Program-made: the position numbers and the translations under genes
The notes under the pieces: generated by a model
What the model saw: the letters and a program-made list of their open reading frames with translations, nothing else
The model's database searches: none
Told to the model about the DNA's origin: nothing
In this document: piece by piece, positions 1 through 11,673 of the stretch
Layout of the letters: every line of letters starts with the position of its first letter
How positions within the stretch are numbered: position 1 is the stretch's first letter
DNA from: Samsoniella hepiali
Lineage: Eukaryota > Ascomycota > Sordariomycetes > Hypocreales > Cordycipitaceae
Assembly: GCA_001455915.2 (NCBI GenBank)
Contig: LNDK02000077.1
Location: forward strand, 683,101-747,100
DNA length: 64,000 nt
Reading direction: 5' to 3'

Positions 1-1542
1 GTCGGTCAGCAAAGTTCAGTCTTGAGATATACTCAGAGACAACGTACTCATCGGGATTGAACATGTTATGAAGGACAACACAGCGGCTGGCAGTGTTGAC
101 GTTCATTGGGAGGGGCTTCGTCTCGGTTCTAGGTTTCAGCACCGGCCGCTCGTCGGAGCCCTTATTTGGCTCGTCGGTTCTGGCAAGCTTTCGCATCAAA
201 GCATCGCGACTATAATTGTTAAAATTCACACCGCCGACATCGGTGTCATCGAGGGCGCTAGCGCCGCCTGTCTTTTCATTGTCTCGCGCGCCGGCTCGAT
301 CAAAGTTGGAGTTTTGTCCTCCGCGGCCACCGGATCCTGAAAAGGAAGAGCCCTGCTGGTTGGAAGAATTCTGACCCGAAAATCTCTGTAGCATGTTCGC
401 AGTGCTTTCGGGTGTAAACTTATCGTTACCGAGGCCGACTCGGATAGGACGGCCGGCCAAGTCAAAACCATTCATCTTCTCCAAAGCCTCACGAGCTTGC
501 CCTGCGTCGCGGAACCTGTAGAACTGTTAGCAATAAGGACTTTCCAGGAATCGGCAGGTCAACTTACTGTACAAAGCCATAGCCACGGCTGCGGTTGCTC
601 TCGTCTTTCTGAAGTTGAACAAACTCGAGTTCTCCAAAGGGTTCGAAAACAGCCTGTAAGTCTTCCTCGTTGACATTAAAGTGAATGTTGCCAACATATA
701 GACGATGGAACGGAACGTGATTAGGGTGGGGGCCACCCGATTCTGTAGTGCGGGCCTGCCGATTCTTCTCTGCTTCCGTTACTTGAACGATGACAGGAAT
801 ACCTAGTAGTTTTTGTCCAGTAAGCTGAAGGGCGGTGGCAACCGAGGCTTCGTCTTTGAACTCGACATAGCCAACTCTGTAATGCATTAGTACAGTTGTC
901 AGTTGCATGTTGAGAATTGACGACTTACCCTTTGGATCGCCCACTAATGCGATCTTTGACGATCTGCGCTTCCGTGACAGGACCAACTTTTTCAAAGAAC
1001 TCCTTCAACTCACGAGTTCGCAGCCGGGCTGCAAGCTGTTGCACAAATACTGTCCTTCTGTCCCTTTCGTCCTCATTCAACTGAGGCGTGGCGTCTGACT
1101 TGTCGCGTGTGCCATCATCGCGGCCTCGGCCGTAATGACGATCGCGGCGATCTCTGTCACGATCATCACGGCGGTGGTGACGCCGCGGCGAGCGTGAGCG
1201 TGAGCGGGCTCGACCGCTGCGGTAGTAGTCGCCGTCTCGGTTGCGTCGCGAACGGCGATCGTCATCACGACTTCGGCTACGGCGCCGGCTGCGATGGCTG
1301 CCAGCATCACTCCGGGGCGTACCATCATCGGGAGTGCCTCGTCGGCTTTTGCTAGGCGGGCTAGCATCGCGGCGGTCTCTGCGGCGGCGGTCATGATCCC
1401 GGTCACGATCGCGGTCGCGGTCAGAGTCTCTGCGGTCTGATCGCTCATTTCTGGAAGTCTCCTCAGCAGATGGCTTGGCCTGGGTCTCCTCTGCGCTCTT
1501 CGCAGTAGCGTCGAGCAAGGCTTCAACGTCTAAGCTGGCCAT
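1..1542 (-). CDS. RBM39/Rsd1-like SR-related splicing factor, partial (3' part outside window)
   Basis: Nuclear pre-mRNA splicing factor of the RBM39/CAPER (fission yeast Rsd1) family. The first exon (1542-929) encodes an acidic start followed by a long Arg/Asp/Ser-rich RS region (residues about 35-160) and the start of RRM1, seen as TVFVQQLAARLRTRELKEFF. Exon 2 (876-568) finishes RRM1 and carries most of RRM2 with RNP-like LYVGNIHF and RGYGFVQ. Exon 3 (515 to about 48) ends RRM2, gives a Gly/Asn/Ser linker and begins the C-terminal U2AF-homology motif (VVLHNMFNPDE). Introns are 877-928 and 516-567 and phases agree. At 47 a GTACGT donor follows the expected NPDE, and GCTGAC near the edge looks like a branch site, so the last 47 bases are probably intron. 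The ATG at 1542 opens the first exon. Family call is firm; the end of the gene is missing. Confidence 0.9.
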
Positions 1543-1958
1543 TTTTGAGATGTCGATAGCAGTTAAATGGATTCCGGAATATATTTACAGTTTCACGCTC
1601 TCAGGGGGTTTGAACTGATTCCAGCAATCAAGATGTCACTGGAGAGGTGGTCGGGCGCCAAGGGCGGCGAAATTTGGGTCGGCCAAAGGTCACGTGAACA
1701 CGCGGCCTTGTCTGGCAAGATAGGCAGTCACAGACGAAAAGGGCGGGGCAGCTCAGGAGGCGCTGTCGGGGGAGGTAATAGAATGTCAAATTAGAAGTGT
1801 ATTAAAGTAGGTTAAGATTATTTGAAGTAAAATATTGATCATTCGCATCTTTGAGCGCTCTTGCAGTCATTTCAAAGGTCTTCATTTCTGCCCAGCAGCT
1901 ACACCTTTCACTCCGCTCGCTTCTATGCTCCTCCGCAATCATTCAAAAGTCAGTCAGT
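1543..1958. other. Intergenic: 5' flank of splicing factor, 3' flank of fatty-acid hydroxylase
   Basis: No convincing gene is seen. A palindromic CACGTG E-box lies at 1691-1696, about 150 bases upstream of the splicing-factor start, and could be a bHLH site; that is inference from the hexamer only. Confidence 0.5.
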
Positions 1959-3122
1959 CTACTTGGTCTTAATGGAAGTCGTCAACTCGGTTCCGAAAAT
2001 GGTATCCCAGAACTTGCTGGTGACACCGAAACCAAGCTCGTAGTCGAGGAAGTGGTGCTGAAGGTGGTACTTCTTGAGCTGCTTATACCAGAGTGGAAGG
2101 TTCTCGTGATGAAGGAAGTAGTGCGTAAGATCGTAGCAAATATAGCCGAAGATGCCGCCGCAGAAGACAGCAGTAGCAGCATACCAGCTATAGGACAAGA
2201 CAGCATGCGATAGGTGCCAAAAGGGGGTCGCAAGGACGACCAAGAGAGCTGGCGGCATGACAAGTCGGTACTTGTCCATGGGCAGGTAGTGGTGGATGCC
2301 ATGGAGCAGGAAGTGAAGGGTAATGAATACGCGGTTGTCGGGGAGGTAGCTGTAGCAGCGTTAGCAAGATATCGAAGAGTGTGATTGCTATTATATTACA
2401 TACCCATCAAGATGGAAGAGGAAGCGGTGCAGGCAGTATTCGATCAACGTCCAGAGGAAGACGCCAATCCCCCAGTATCCAGCGACATACAGGTTCGGGA
2501 GACCCTCAGCTGCCTTATAGAGTCCAAGAGCAACAAATGGCAGCCAAAGCGTCGGAATGACCCACCAGGGGGTCATGCTGAGAGGCTCTAGAAAGTTTCC
2601 AAACAAAGGAGCTGAGGCTCCGCCCTTGTAGTGACGCGGGCGATGGACCTGGTCGAGATAAAAGTCCCTGGTAAAGCCGCCATACCAGACTTGGAGTAAG
2701 AGGGGTTTGCTGAGGTCCAAGAATTTGTGCTTCTTGTAATCAGTATTAGGGTCGGTGTCCTTGGTGAGATCCTCCTCGCAGGACATGCCAGTACGAGGAT
2801 GGACATATACGTCGTTCTTGTCGGTAGCGGCGGATCCGTTGGCAGAGCCATTCGTGGTGCCCTTTTCGGCAATGAAGCCGACAAGAGAATCGTCCAAGAC
2901 TTCATAGGCAGCCTCGGAATGTTCGTGGGATGTGGAATCCTTCAAGATGTCGCTAATGTCCTTGCCCGCGTATTCGACGACAAGGCTACCGCCACCAGGG
3001 TGATCGTCGACGAAGTCGGTCACATCGTAGACTTTATTGCCGATTGTAACATAGCAGGAATCAGCAGAGCTATGCGATTCGACTTCAGCTCGCGAAAAGG
3101 TAGGAAGCGTTCTGGATGGCAT
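1959..3122 (-). CDS. Sphingolipid fatty-acid 2-hydroxylase (Scs7/FA2H type)
   Basis: ER-membrane enzyme that 2-hydroxylates the very-long-chain fatty acid of ceramide, taking electrons through its own cytochrome b5 domain. I read two exons, 3122-2404 and 2349-1959, with a 54 nt intron that restores HLDG-YLPDNR; the product is 369 aa, normal for the family. The N-terminal b5 domain has HPGG at residues 41-44 (axial haem His 41) with the second His in SHEHSE near 66-68. The catalytic domain shows the di-iron histidine clusters: HRFLFH, HFLLHGIHH, HYFLHH and YHLQHH. Hydrophobic stretches around WWVIPTLWLPFVALGLY and after the second His box fit membrane segments. An in-frame reading frame extends upstream to 3233, but the ATG at 3122 gives MPSRTLPTFS, the usual compact start. 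It is divergent from the HET-C gene. Confidence 0.95.
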
Positions 3123-4313
3123 TTTGCAGAGATCGGGTATTCGGGAATGCTGTCGGGCGGTTCGGGTATCTGTGAAGGAATCGCGACAGGTCAAGCAGTG
3201 CGCTTCAGCTGTCGCTATTGGCCAAAGAGGCAATCAAAGCAGCGCGATATAGGCTAATGTGAGATAGAAGCCATGCAAAGGTAAGAGAACGTGTGCGCGT
3301 GGACGATATATGTAGTGAAGAGGAAAAGTTTTAGGATCGGGAGTGACGGATGGTAAAATTAAGAAGGGAATCGCGGACAGGGGCCCTTAACTAATCGCGG
3401 CGCGGCCAGCGGATGCCGAAAGGTGCTAGTGGCGTTACTTTTTTTTCTTTGGCTGCCAGAGTCACGCCAGTTGCGACCGACCCACCCTGCCTTTAAGCAC
3501 AGTGGCCGCTACAGCGCATTCTTCGTTGGACTGCCCGCTGAAAGGCGCTGTACTTTGTAGGTACACTGTACCCGATTCAGTGCCTCCAGGTAATCCCGAG
3601 CGGCATTGTATGGTGGTAAATTGAGCGCCGATTTACTCAAAATTACTCGAGGCCCACTGTAGGAGTACACCTCGGCGCACTTGCGCCTGCAATCTCGCCA
3701 GTTTAGCCACTTCCATGTTAGTACACCTCAGGCCGCTGTTGTTGGGTCGGGTATTGGTGCTCCCAATCGCCCCGAGCTCCCGAAGCCGTACCCGAAGGAA
3801 AACTGGACGCGTGGCTCAGGACTAAAACTAAGAAGAAAATAAGCATACGGGTATTGGATAGGTGGTGTGAAGCGCAGCCCGATTTTATCATGTGGTTTGC
3901 AGCACCTCACCCGTATGCGCCGGTGCTACGCCATCTTTCCCTAAATGTAGGTACGTAGAGTTTACTGACAGAGATTCCGTACGCTCTATACCAGATAAAG
4001 ATACTAGTTCGTACGGAATTTATGGCACCCCACCGTAGGTAGGGCAAGCTGGTGGCGCAAGCTGGGGCTGGAGCTGGAGCGCTGCACCCTCCCTCGTTGC
4101 CTCGAGGCCTCTCGTCTCTTCAGACGGTCGTCTTCCAACCCCACCTACCACGCATCGCTGCAAGCCTTTTTGTTTCGGGAGGCCGTCGACACAGTACTTA
4201 TTTGAGTCAGCTCGCAAAAGGCGAAGTCATCCCTCATTTCAATTTTGGCATAGCTACACGAACGAGCTCTTGGCTCTTCTGACTATAGTTCGGTTTAACC
4301 CACGACCCCCGCC
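3123..4313. other. Divergent intergenic region between FA hydroxylase and HET-C genes
   Basis: No gene supported. It serves as the shared 5' region of two divergently transcribed genes. It carries a T tract near 3439-3449 and two copies of a short intergenic motif: CCCACTGTAGG at 3653-3663 and CCCACCGTAGG at 4029-4039. The same motif recurs elsewhere in the window. Confidence 0.5.
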
Positions 4314-6898
4314 ATGCCGTCATTCACGCTTTCGCGGGGTACTTTTATCCTGCTGGTGGCCGTCGTCTGTCTGGCCTACCTGCCTGGCAAGGTCGCAGCA
4401 TTTGGTGCTGGAAATATCCCTTCCATTGCCCAGGTTCGTTGTCATTTCAACGTCCTTGAAACGCAGCATACTGATCTTTCCACAGGTAGAAGGCTTCAAC
4501 TGGCGACATGGAGGTCTGTTTAGCCCCGCACTCGCGCCGCGCGACAGCAAGAGAAGCTAACCGACGCCAGATATCGAGGACATGCTCACGAGCCTTGCGT
4601 TTTTGCAAGGCAAGAAATGGAGCTCCATGAACGTCAAGCGTGTCTACTTTGGCAACTGGCTCCGTGACTACTCCCAGGCCGTCGACGTGGGCAGTCTGAA
4701 GGGTGTCAACGCTGCCACCATTCGTATTCTCGTACTCTTATTCCACTCAGGCATCTTGCGCGATATGGGTCTAACATTGTTTCTCAGGTCTGGGTCCTTT
4801 CCTTCATGGCCCACGGATATGCCACCGATGAATTCGAAGTAAACGATGAGCGCCTTGGCTGCTACCGACCGGAAGAGCATATTGACAACCCTCTTGGCTA
4901 TGCCGAAGGTGTTGATGCGCGCACGCTTGACCCGCGTTTGAGAGGACCTGTTCGACCCGTCGAGACCGAAATTGATATGGAGACTGGCATGAAAAACTAT
5001 ATCAAAAACGAAAAAGGCGACTGGGCCACCAGTGCTGGCTACTTGCGATTCAGCATCGCCCGCTGCATTCACTTTGGCCGTATCTACACCAACGGTGACA
5101 AGGGCAAAGGAAAGGAAGAGAACCTATGTGAAGCTCTTCGATGCCTAGGCCAGGCTCTCCACTGCCTGGAAGACTACAGTGCTCACAGCAACTATTGCGA
5201 GCTTGCCCTCCGAGAATTGGGCTACCACAATGTCTTTCCTCACTGTGGTACCCAAGCTGAGATCAACGTGCGTGGCAAGAGAATCTATCCTATTGTCACT
5301 GGAACATTTGGTGGTGTTGATTTCCTTCACTCCGTTATCGGAGAGGCCAATGATCACTTTACGCAATCTGAGGTCGACGAGGTCGACATTGCTCTGAAGA
5401 ATGCCGAAGCTGCGAGAAGTGGCGGCGGTGGTTCGACTGACCGCGGCTTCCTCGGTATTTCTGCACCGACTGACTTTATTTCTTTGGTCTCCAAGCTTCC
5501 TGGCGAAGGAGATAGCTTCGCTGCGCAAGCTAGAGAGCTCCAGGCCATGTCTGAGGCACAGGAGCAGCAGAACCGGTCAGTGGACCGGGGTATGGATCGA
5601 GCCAGAGCGGAAGGGAACACCAACATCGTCCCGGGTATGAGCCCCAACTTTGACCCTGTCAAGACTGCTGGACAGATTTACCCGATACTTCAGTTCAGAG
5701 ACAGAATCGTCAAGACAATCAGCCGCGGAATTGCCAAGATCCCTGGTCTTGAGAAGTTACTCGAACACATCAGCGAAACTCTGACTGCTTTTGTTCTCGG
5801 ACTTCTGGCTCCCTTTATTCGTCCTATTATCAACCAAGTATCCAAGGCCCTCAAAGACGGCTCCTCGGGTATCATTTCGGCCAGCTCCAAGTCTCAGCTG
5901 GAGCCTTGGGATAATCCTCACTGCTCGGACCCTACTCACTCCATGTTGTCGAAGGATCATTTTACCAACATCCTCAACTCTTGTGCTGGTCGCGTCGCTG
6001 CAACCTGTCTGCAGTATGCTGTTCCGTAAGTGTCTCGCTATCTCCGCCAACCTTTCACAGTACTAACCGCCAAAGTCGCATCCTTTTCGCCTGGGAGAAC
6101 ATTGATGTACCCACTGACGAAGTCACTAACGATGTTCTTCGCGCCTTGCATCATCCTTCTCTTCGCGATGAAAGCATCGAAATCCATCGAGACATGTTCA
6201 AGACTGTCCGAAAGTGGGCCGACGAACACCCTCGCCGCCATGAACTTGAGCGTTTGTTGTCTTCCGAATCTGTTAAGAGTGGAAAGAATCATATTCTGAG
6301 CCAACAAGGTGGCAGTGGAAAACGTGACATACACTCCTGCGGAGGTGGCTTAGATTCCGCGCATGCAGGTCATGGAAAGGTTGCTGGCTCGCTGTGGTCT
6401 CAAATCCAGACACGAGACTTGGCTGCGATTCAGGGAAGCGATGGAAACGCCAGCGAAAACTACATGTCCCATTCGCCTGCGCCGTCGACGAGTCGCCCAC
6501 CTCCGTCAGACGGATACAACTACAGCCAGCCAACATCCGGGCCTTCTGGGGGATACAACCAGCCGCCTCCCAACCCAGGCCAGTACTACTCTGGATACAA
6601 CCAGGGACCGCCGCCTCCTCAGCAAGGTGGCTACGGTGGTGGCCCCGGATATGGTGGTGCTCCTCCTCAAGGTCCTCCTGGAGGCCAGTGGGGTGGCCAA
6701 GCGCCGGCTGCTCCCCAAGGCTACGGCGGCCCTGGCTACGGCGGAGGTGGTTACGGTCCTGGCCCTGGCGGTCCTCCGGGCCCTGGCTATGGTGGTCCTC
6801 CACAGCAACAATACCCGCCATACGGACAACAACCTCCCCCAGGCCAAGGTCCCCCTGGGTCGTGGAATCAGTACCCTGGTCAAGGGCCTCGTTACTAG
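4314..6898 (+). CDS. HET-C heterokaryon incompatibility protein
   Basis: Homologue of Neurospora crassa HET-C, a secretory-pathway glycine-rich protein whose alleles trigger non-self recognition after hyphal fusion. Five exons: 4314-4433, 4486-4513, 4571-4731, 4788-6025 and 6076-6898, giving 789 aa with all phases consistent. The N-terminus has a signal-peptide-like segment (FILLVAVVCLAYL, then Ala-rich). The conserved HET-C core follows: FNWRHGDIEDML, VYFGNWLRDYSQA and, near residue 222, HCLEDYSAHSNYCE. That His/Asp-rich motif recalls zinc-dependent phospholipase C/S1-P1 nuclease folds, which is my inference. A second hydrophobic helix lies near residue 435-450 (LTAFVLGLLAPFI). The tail from about 660 to the end is Gly/Pro/Tyr/Gln-rich with GYGGGPGYGG-like repeats, as in the family. 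No HET-domain partner (pin-c type) lies beside it here. The 28 nt exon 2 is small but needed for frame. Confidence 0.92.
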
Positions 6899-7303
6899 AC
6901 GAGTGCCACTATCTCCTTCGTTTGAGATTGGATAATTGTTTTGCTTTGGAGCATTGAGGAAATGTTTGCGCAAGAGAACGTGAAATTTGCCTTGTAGTGG
7001 TGGATGGAGTTTAGAGGGGAGAGGAACTACACAATCCAGGTGATCCTTACTAGGGGATATTCACGGCGGACGATGTCAATTTTAAAGAAGTTTATGTTTG
7101 TGAGATACGAAATCTATATAAAATGCCAAGTCTGCAATAATGGTGATGATGTAAATGTGCTTGACGAGAAAGGCTCAGCAATTGGCAGCAATGCAATGCA
7201 ATCCAAAGGGGTGATGCGTGGTGCTTTTTATCCTGCAGAAACACAGACCATCGCCGCCAAACGCCGTTTATTATGCCATTCCAACCCCCCGTTATTTTTC
7301 TCT
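6899..7303. other. Convergent 3' region between HET-C and PP2C genes
   Basis: AT-richer 3' flank shared by two converging genes; no coding feature or clear RNA is seen. Confidence 0.4.
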
Positions 7304-9229
7304 CTATCGCTTGCCGCGTCGGGGATCTAGAGCTTCTTTGCGTCGAATGTCACGCACCTCCTTGGTGCCAATGGGCCCCAGGCCGCCCTCGGAGCGGCGC
7401 TCCCAGCCGCCGAGGCGGACGACCTGGCAGGTGGCGTTGTCGCCGTCGTCGGAGACCTCGGTGGCGTAGTCGACGACGGCGCGGGCGCCCTGCTCGGGGG
7501 TCTTGGCCTCCTTGACAATGTCGACAATCTCCTGGTCGGAGAGGGTGCCGCAGACGCCGTCGGACATGAGGACGAGGAAGGCGTACTGGGCGGGGCCGAG
7601 CTCGGCGCGGGTGATTTCGGGCTCGGCGGAGACGCCGATGCGCTTGCTGCGAATGTCGCCAAAGGCGCGGCTGTTGGCGAGGCCGGCGATGCGCTCCTCG
7701 CCGAAGCTGTCGCCCGAGACCATGGAGCCGGCGGGCGCGTAGCGGCGCAGGCGGCGGCTCTCGGTGGGCGTGCTGGGGTGGTGGTCCGAGGTGAGGGGCT
7801 GCGGGAGGCCGGTGGCCGTGGAGCACAGCAGGACGCGGCTGTCGCCGACGTGCGCGACGAGGAGCGTCGACTGCGCGGCGGGGTGCCAGAACGGCGCGGG
7901 CGTCGGCGTCGAGATGAGGGCGACAGAGGCGGTCGAGCCGCCCTTGAAGCGCGTGGCGCCGCCGATGCCGTGGCCCGAGGGTGTGGCGTGCGGCGCGCCC
8001 AGGATCTCGTCGTTGTTGACGGGTGAGTCAGACACGCGCAGGTCGTCCGGGTCCGCCTTGCGCGCCTGCGCCGAGACGAAGTCGAGGTCGGCGCGCAGGA
8101 ACGCGTAGGTGAGGGCCGACTCAAACGAGACCACCGAGTTGTGGGCGACGTCGTCGGACAGGTCAAAGTGGTCGGGGTTGAAGCGGCGAAAGTAGCCACC
8201 AATCGTGTCGGCGTACTCGGCGACAAGCTCGCGCTCGAGCCGGACGGCTTTGGGGTAGTCTTGCAGCTTGGCGGGCACGGCGTCCTCACTCTGCAGCGGT
8301 TCTCCGTGTTTGGGCGCCTGGCGCATCGAGGCCGTATCAGTGTCCTCGGCCTTGTTCTCGACTTCCTCTGGCTTCTTGAGGGGTACGGATTTCAATGCCG
8401 TTTCCTTGGTGAGGACACCTTCGGCCTCGCCACCGGGGGTATGCTTGCGCAGGCTGCTCTTGAGGCCAAATGAGCTCGACACCTCTTCAATATATCCGTG
8501 AAGCTCGTCGCGCAGAAAGGCTGAGCACTGCGTCCCACCGTGGCCATCAAAGACGCCAAAGTAGAATATTTGGGGATCGCCAGATTGGCTCTCGGCGGGT
8601 GTGGGTTCGCCCGGTTTTTGCTTGATGCTCATGGGTCCGCGCTTCGCAAAGGCTGGGATATCGACAATGCCGGCTTGGTCGGTATCTTCGTTGTACGGCC
8701 GGCTGCCTCGCGAGCTCGCGGAGCCGAAATGGTGCTTTGCGCGACGGAGCGGGATGCGCACCACGGTCATGTCGCGCGCCGTCAGATTGGGAATCGCGAC
8801 GGCGGGACCGGCGCCCGGGCTCGGCGTGTGAGGCATCGAGGCATCGCGCGGCAGTTTGTGGCCGCCTGTTATTCGTCTCGCGTCTGGGTGCATGGAGGAG
8901 GAGGGGAGGTGGGTGACAAAGTAGGTGTGGAAGCCCCGTCGTTTCGATTCGATGTGCTGGGTGGCCGGCTCGCGCGGTCCGGCGATGGACGTTCGGCGGG
9001 TGGCGCGACATGACAAGTTCTGTGGTTGCAGAGAAAACGAAGCTGTCCAGTGTGAGTCTGAGGCTGTTTCTGGTTCTCTATTGGCGTTGGAGGGTGCGGC
9101 GCGCAGGTCTGAAAAGGCTCGCACCACCCGTGGGCGAGCCGCCAGGGCCGGAACCAGGCTGGCGCACTCTGCGCAAAGATAGGCGGCCCTGCTGGGAAGG
9201 CGGCATGCGCTATGCGCCATTGAAGCCAT
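7304..9229 (-). CDS. PP2C-family Ser/Thr phosphatase, mitochondrial PTC6-like
   Basis: Metal-dependent protein phosphatase of the PPM/PP2C family, 641 aa, intronless. Motif 1 (SRGSRPYNEDTDQAG) and motif 2 (FYFGVFDGHGG, Asp near residue 228) supply metal ligands. The later core motifs are clear: VAHVGDSRVLL, LTSDHHP, a Gly-rich GLANSRAFGD, LVLMSDGV, and a final DNAT before the stop. The first ~60 residues are rich in Arg, Ala and Ser with almost no acids, which fits a mitochondrial presequence and suggests the PTC6/AUP1 branch; that assignment is inference. About 100 extra residues between motifs (KKPEEVENKAEDTD and around) make it longer than a minimal PP2C. The gene is very GC-rich at its 3' half, so it has many spurious open frames on the other strand. 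It starts at the ATG at 9229. Confidence 0.9.
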   Translation of the reverse strand: MASMAHSACRLPSRAAYLCAECASLVPALAARPRVVRAFSDLRAAPSNANREPETASDSHWTASFSLQPQNLSCRATRRTSIAGPREPATQHIESKRRGFHTYFVTHLPSSSMHPDARRITGGHKLPRDASMPHTPSPGAGPAVAIPNLTARDMTVVRIPLRRAKHHFGSASSRGSRPYNEDTDQAGIVDIPAFAKRGPMSIKQKPGEPTPAESQSGDPQIFYFGVFDGHGGTQCSAFLRDELHGYIEEVSSSFGLKSSLRKHTPGGEAEGVLTKETALKSVPLKKPEEVENKAEDTDTASMRQAPKHGEPLQSEDAVPAKLQDYPKAVRLERELVAEYADTIGGYFRRFNPDHFDLSDDVAHNSVVSFESALTYAFLRADLDFVSAQARKADPDDLRVSDSPVNNDEILGAPHATPSGHGIGGATRFKGGSTASVALISTPTPAPFWHPAAQSTLLVAHVGDSRVLLCSTATGLPQPLTSDHHPSTPTESRRLRRYAPAGSMVSGDSFGEERIAGLANSRAFGDIRSKRIGVSAEPEITRAELGPAQYAFLVLMSDGVCGTLSDQEIVDIVKEAKTPEQGARAVVDYATEVSDDGDNATCQVVRLGGWERRSEGGLGPIGTKEVRDIRRKEALDPRRGKR

Positions 9230-10192
9230 GATGGTCGGATTCGGCGGTTTGTGGGATTATGGCAGAGCGCCGGCCAGCATGTCGAGTCGAATCGGCCGCG
9301 CAGCGAAGCTCTCTCTGGTCTGGCTCACCAAGTCAGTTGTTGAGTCGGCGTAGCGGGGCGACGCTCAATTGTTGGCACTCACAGCTTGACGAGGGTGACA
9401 AGACAGCGCAGACGAAAGTTTCAGTCCCGGGGGCCGTTCCCGCGATCAGAGAACTTGAGATGGCCGCAGATGGCCCTGCCAGACCACAGCGTGAGGGGGT
9501 AGTGGAGCTTGAAGAGAAGCCAAGGGAAGTTGACCAAGTTTCAACTGGAGACGAAAGATTAGATCTGTTGAGTTTAGTGGCGGCACGAAGCGTGGGGGGT
9601 GCGACGACTCCACTGGCAAAGTAAGCCTCAGCCCGCAGTGACGCAGTCAAGGCAGTGACGAAAAAATAACCTGCTGCTCGACTCTTACTCTCTTGGCTCT
9701 GTGCAGCGCCAGATGGCAAGGGAAAATATTATGAAATATTAATAATTACCATCACAGATAAAAGTCCTGTTGAGAAAACCGCTACACAATTTCCACGATG
9801 TTGGGATTTTCTGTGGTAGGAAGTACATTACGGCCAGCGACGGCTTTTTTGTGATCCGCGCTGCAGCGCGTGCCAGCCACTAAAGCCACTAAAGCAGCCA
9901 CTCGGTCGGTGCCTGAAGAGACTGCAGGCTGCAGCACAGCGTACCTTGGCCATCATTACCCATCTTCCAGTGGGCTCGTGCCCTGTAAGCCAGCTCGGCC
10001 GAGCACTCCTTGTTAGGCATCTACGCGCCTTGTGCAACATCGCCACCACATCTGCAAAACCTTGGCTCCTTTTGACACTCCTGTCCGCTCCTCGGGCAAT
10101 CAGGGATCCGTCCGCGCTGCCGAGTCTGCCATAGATACGAAGCCAATCCTATCAATACCGCAGTTCCATGTCCGAATGCCCTAGACCAAAGG
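9230..10192. other. Divergent intergenic region between PP2C and BTB-like genes
   Basis: No gene supported. Open frames on both strands at 9259-9719 overlap each other and match nothing I recognise. The sequence from about 9720 to 9790 is AT-rich. Confidence 0.4.
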
Positions 10193-11673
10193 ATGGGAGA
10201 GCCTGCCGCTGCCTCTGCAGACGGTGAGGGCTCTGAAAGCACAACGGCGGATGGACGCAGGGTGGTCAACGTGGCGGTTGATGGCGACATTGTGCTGGAC
10301 GTGATCTTTGAGACGTCGCTGGAAACTATCAAAAAACATCGCAAAGCGCAAGCCGCGGCGCTGCGCAACACGCGGACGCCAAACCAGCCAGTAGCCCCTA
10401 CCAGCAGCAGCACGCGCGTGCGGGTTGCGTACCGCCTGAGTCTCGAGGTGCTGAAACGCAGCTCAAAGTACTTTGCCAACCTGCTCTCCAACCCGCAGTT
10501 CCGCGAGGCCGATGCCATTGGCAGCGCCCATGCGAAGCTGCGCGCGATGAAAATCCAGCCCAGGGAGGCGGGCGTGGACAGTCTTCCATGGGTGGCTGTC
10601 GCCGACGACGACGAAGCCACCAAGGCGGCGGGCCGCGAGGCCGCGTTTGAGGATATGATGCGTATACTGCACAGGAAGCCGGTCAAAGAAAACCGAGCGA
10701 CCATGGCGTATGCCACCACCATGGCCATCATCGCAGACCGCTTCGACTGCGTCGCTGTCGTCGCGCGGGCTCTCAACACAGACCTCAAATTCAAATGGCC
10801 ATTGACAAGTACGCGGCCGCTCGTGGACGACGCGGGCCGACCAACCGATGTCGAGCAAGTCTTGCGCCAGAAAATCCTGGTGTCGTGGCTGCTAGGACAG
10901 CCGATGAGGCTACAGCAGTCTTCGCGCGAGCTTATCATGCGCGGCTCTAGTCTCTGGAGCGTGTATCACGAGCCAGACACGGTCTCGACAGCTGCGTGGT
11001 GGAACCTCCCTGATGGAATAGAAGGTAAGATTGCAAATGTAGGCTGATTGCGCTGCGTACTGACGGCTACGCAGATGAACTCCAACACCGTCGAGAGTGC
11101 CTACTCAACACGGTTGCCTCTGTGCAACGGCATTTTCTGGATTTATACTCGTCTCGCGAAAGGCAGTGCAAGCTGGGCTACGACTCTAGCGCTGCGTGCG
11201 ATTCGTTCCAGCTGGGACAGATGATCAAGTTTCTCGTCTCCAAGAATTTGCTGTACTTGGTCGACTACAGCGCATCCTCCATCAATGCGGTGCCGGACGC
11301 TTCCTCTGTCAATATCGAGGAGCTTCTCAACACGCTGCGGCAGTGCCCCAACTACCAGGTGGACAAGAATCACACAAACTGCGGTCCGCGCGTGCGCATC
11401 GGGCCGGTTCTGGACTACATGCAGTCGATGCTCTCGGCCAGTGTCGTGGCGCTGTTGCATGTGGACTGGAAGAACCGGCGCGAGACGGCATCGTGGGTTC
11501 CCGAGCCCGGCGGCTCCGACACGACCAGCGGCGACGAGCAGAACAAGACCTTTTTGTTTACCCGATCCGTGGCTAATGACCAACGGCTGCGGTACGAGGG
11601 CGCGCTCTACGTCGATAAGATGGCCAAGCGGCTGTTTACATCTGATGCGTGGAACTGGACCCCTGAGGCGTGA
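10193..11673 (+). CDS. BTB/POZ-like hypothetical protein
   Basis: A 476 aa protein from two exons, 10193-11024 and 11075-11673, joined by a 50 nt intron (GAAG/GTAAGA...ACGCAG). The N-terminal half looks like the degenerate BTB/POZ proteins common in filamentous fungi: a strand-turn-strand VVNVAVDGDIVLDVIF, a split by a Pro/Ser/Thr-rich loop, then VRVAYRLSLEVLKRSSKYFANLLSNPQF, the typical place where a BTB domain says 'hold this shape and pile up'. An Ala-rich helix follows (AYATTMAIIADRFDCVAVVAR), like the tail of a BTB domain. The C-terminal half has no domain I recognise, with a conserved-looking Cys/His segment (CPNYQVDKNHTNCGPR). No signal peptide or membrane segment. BTB proteins usually mediate dimerisation or CUL3 binding; no specific role can be given. 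Confidence 0.75.

Noticed and set aside
7330..8289. Long Pro/Arg/Ser-rich frames overlapping the PP2C gene
   Set aside because: They are shadow frames caused by high GC content at third codon positions of the real gene.
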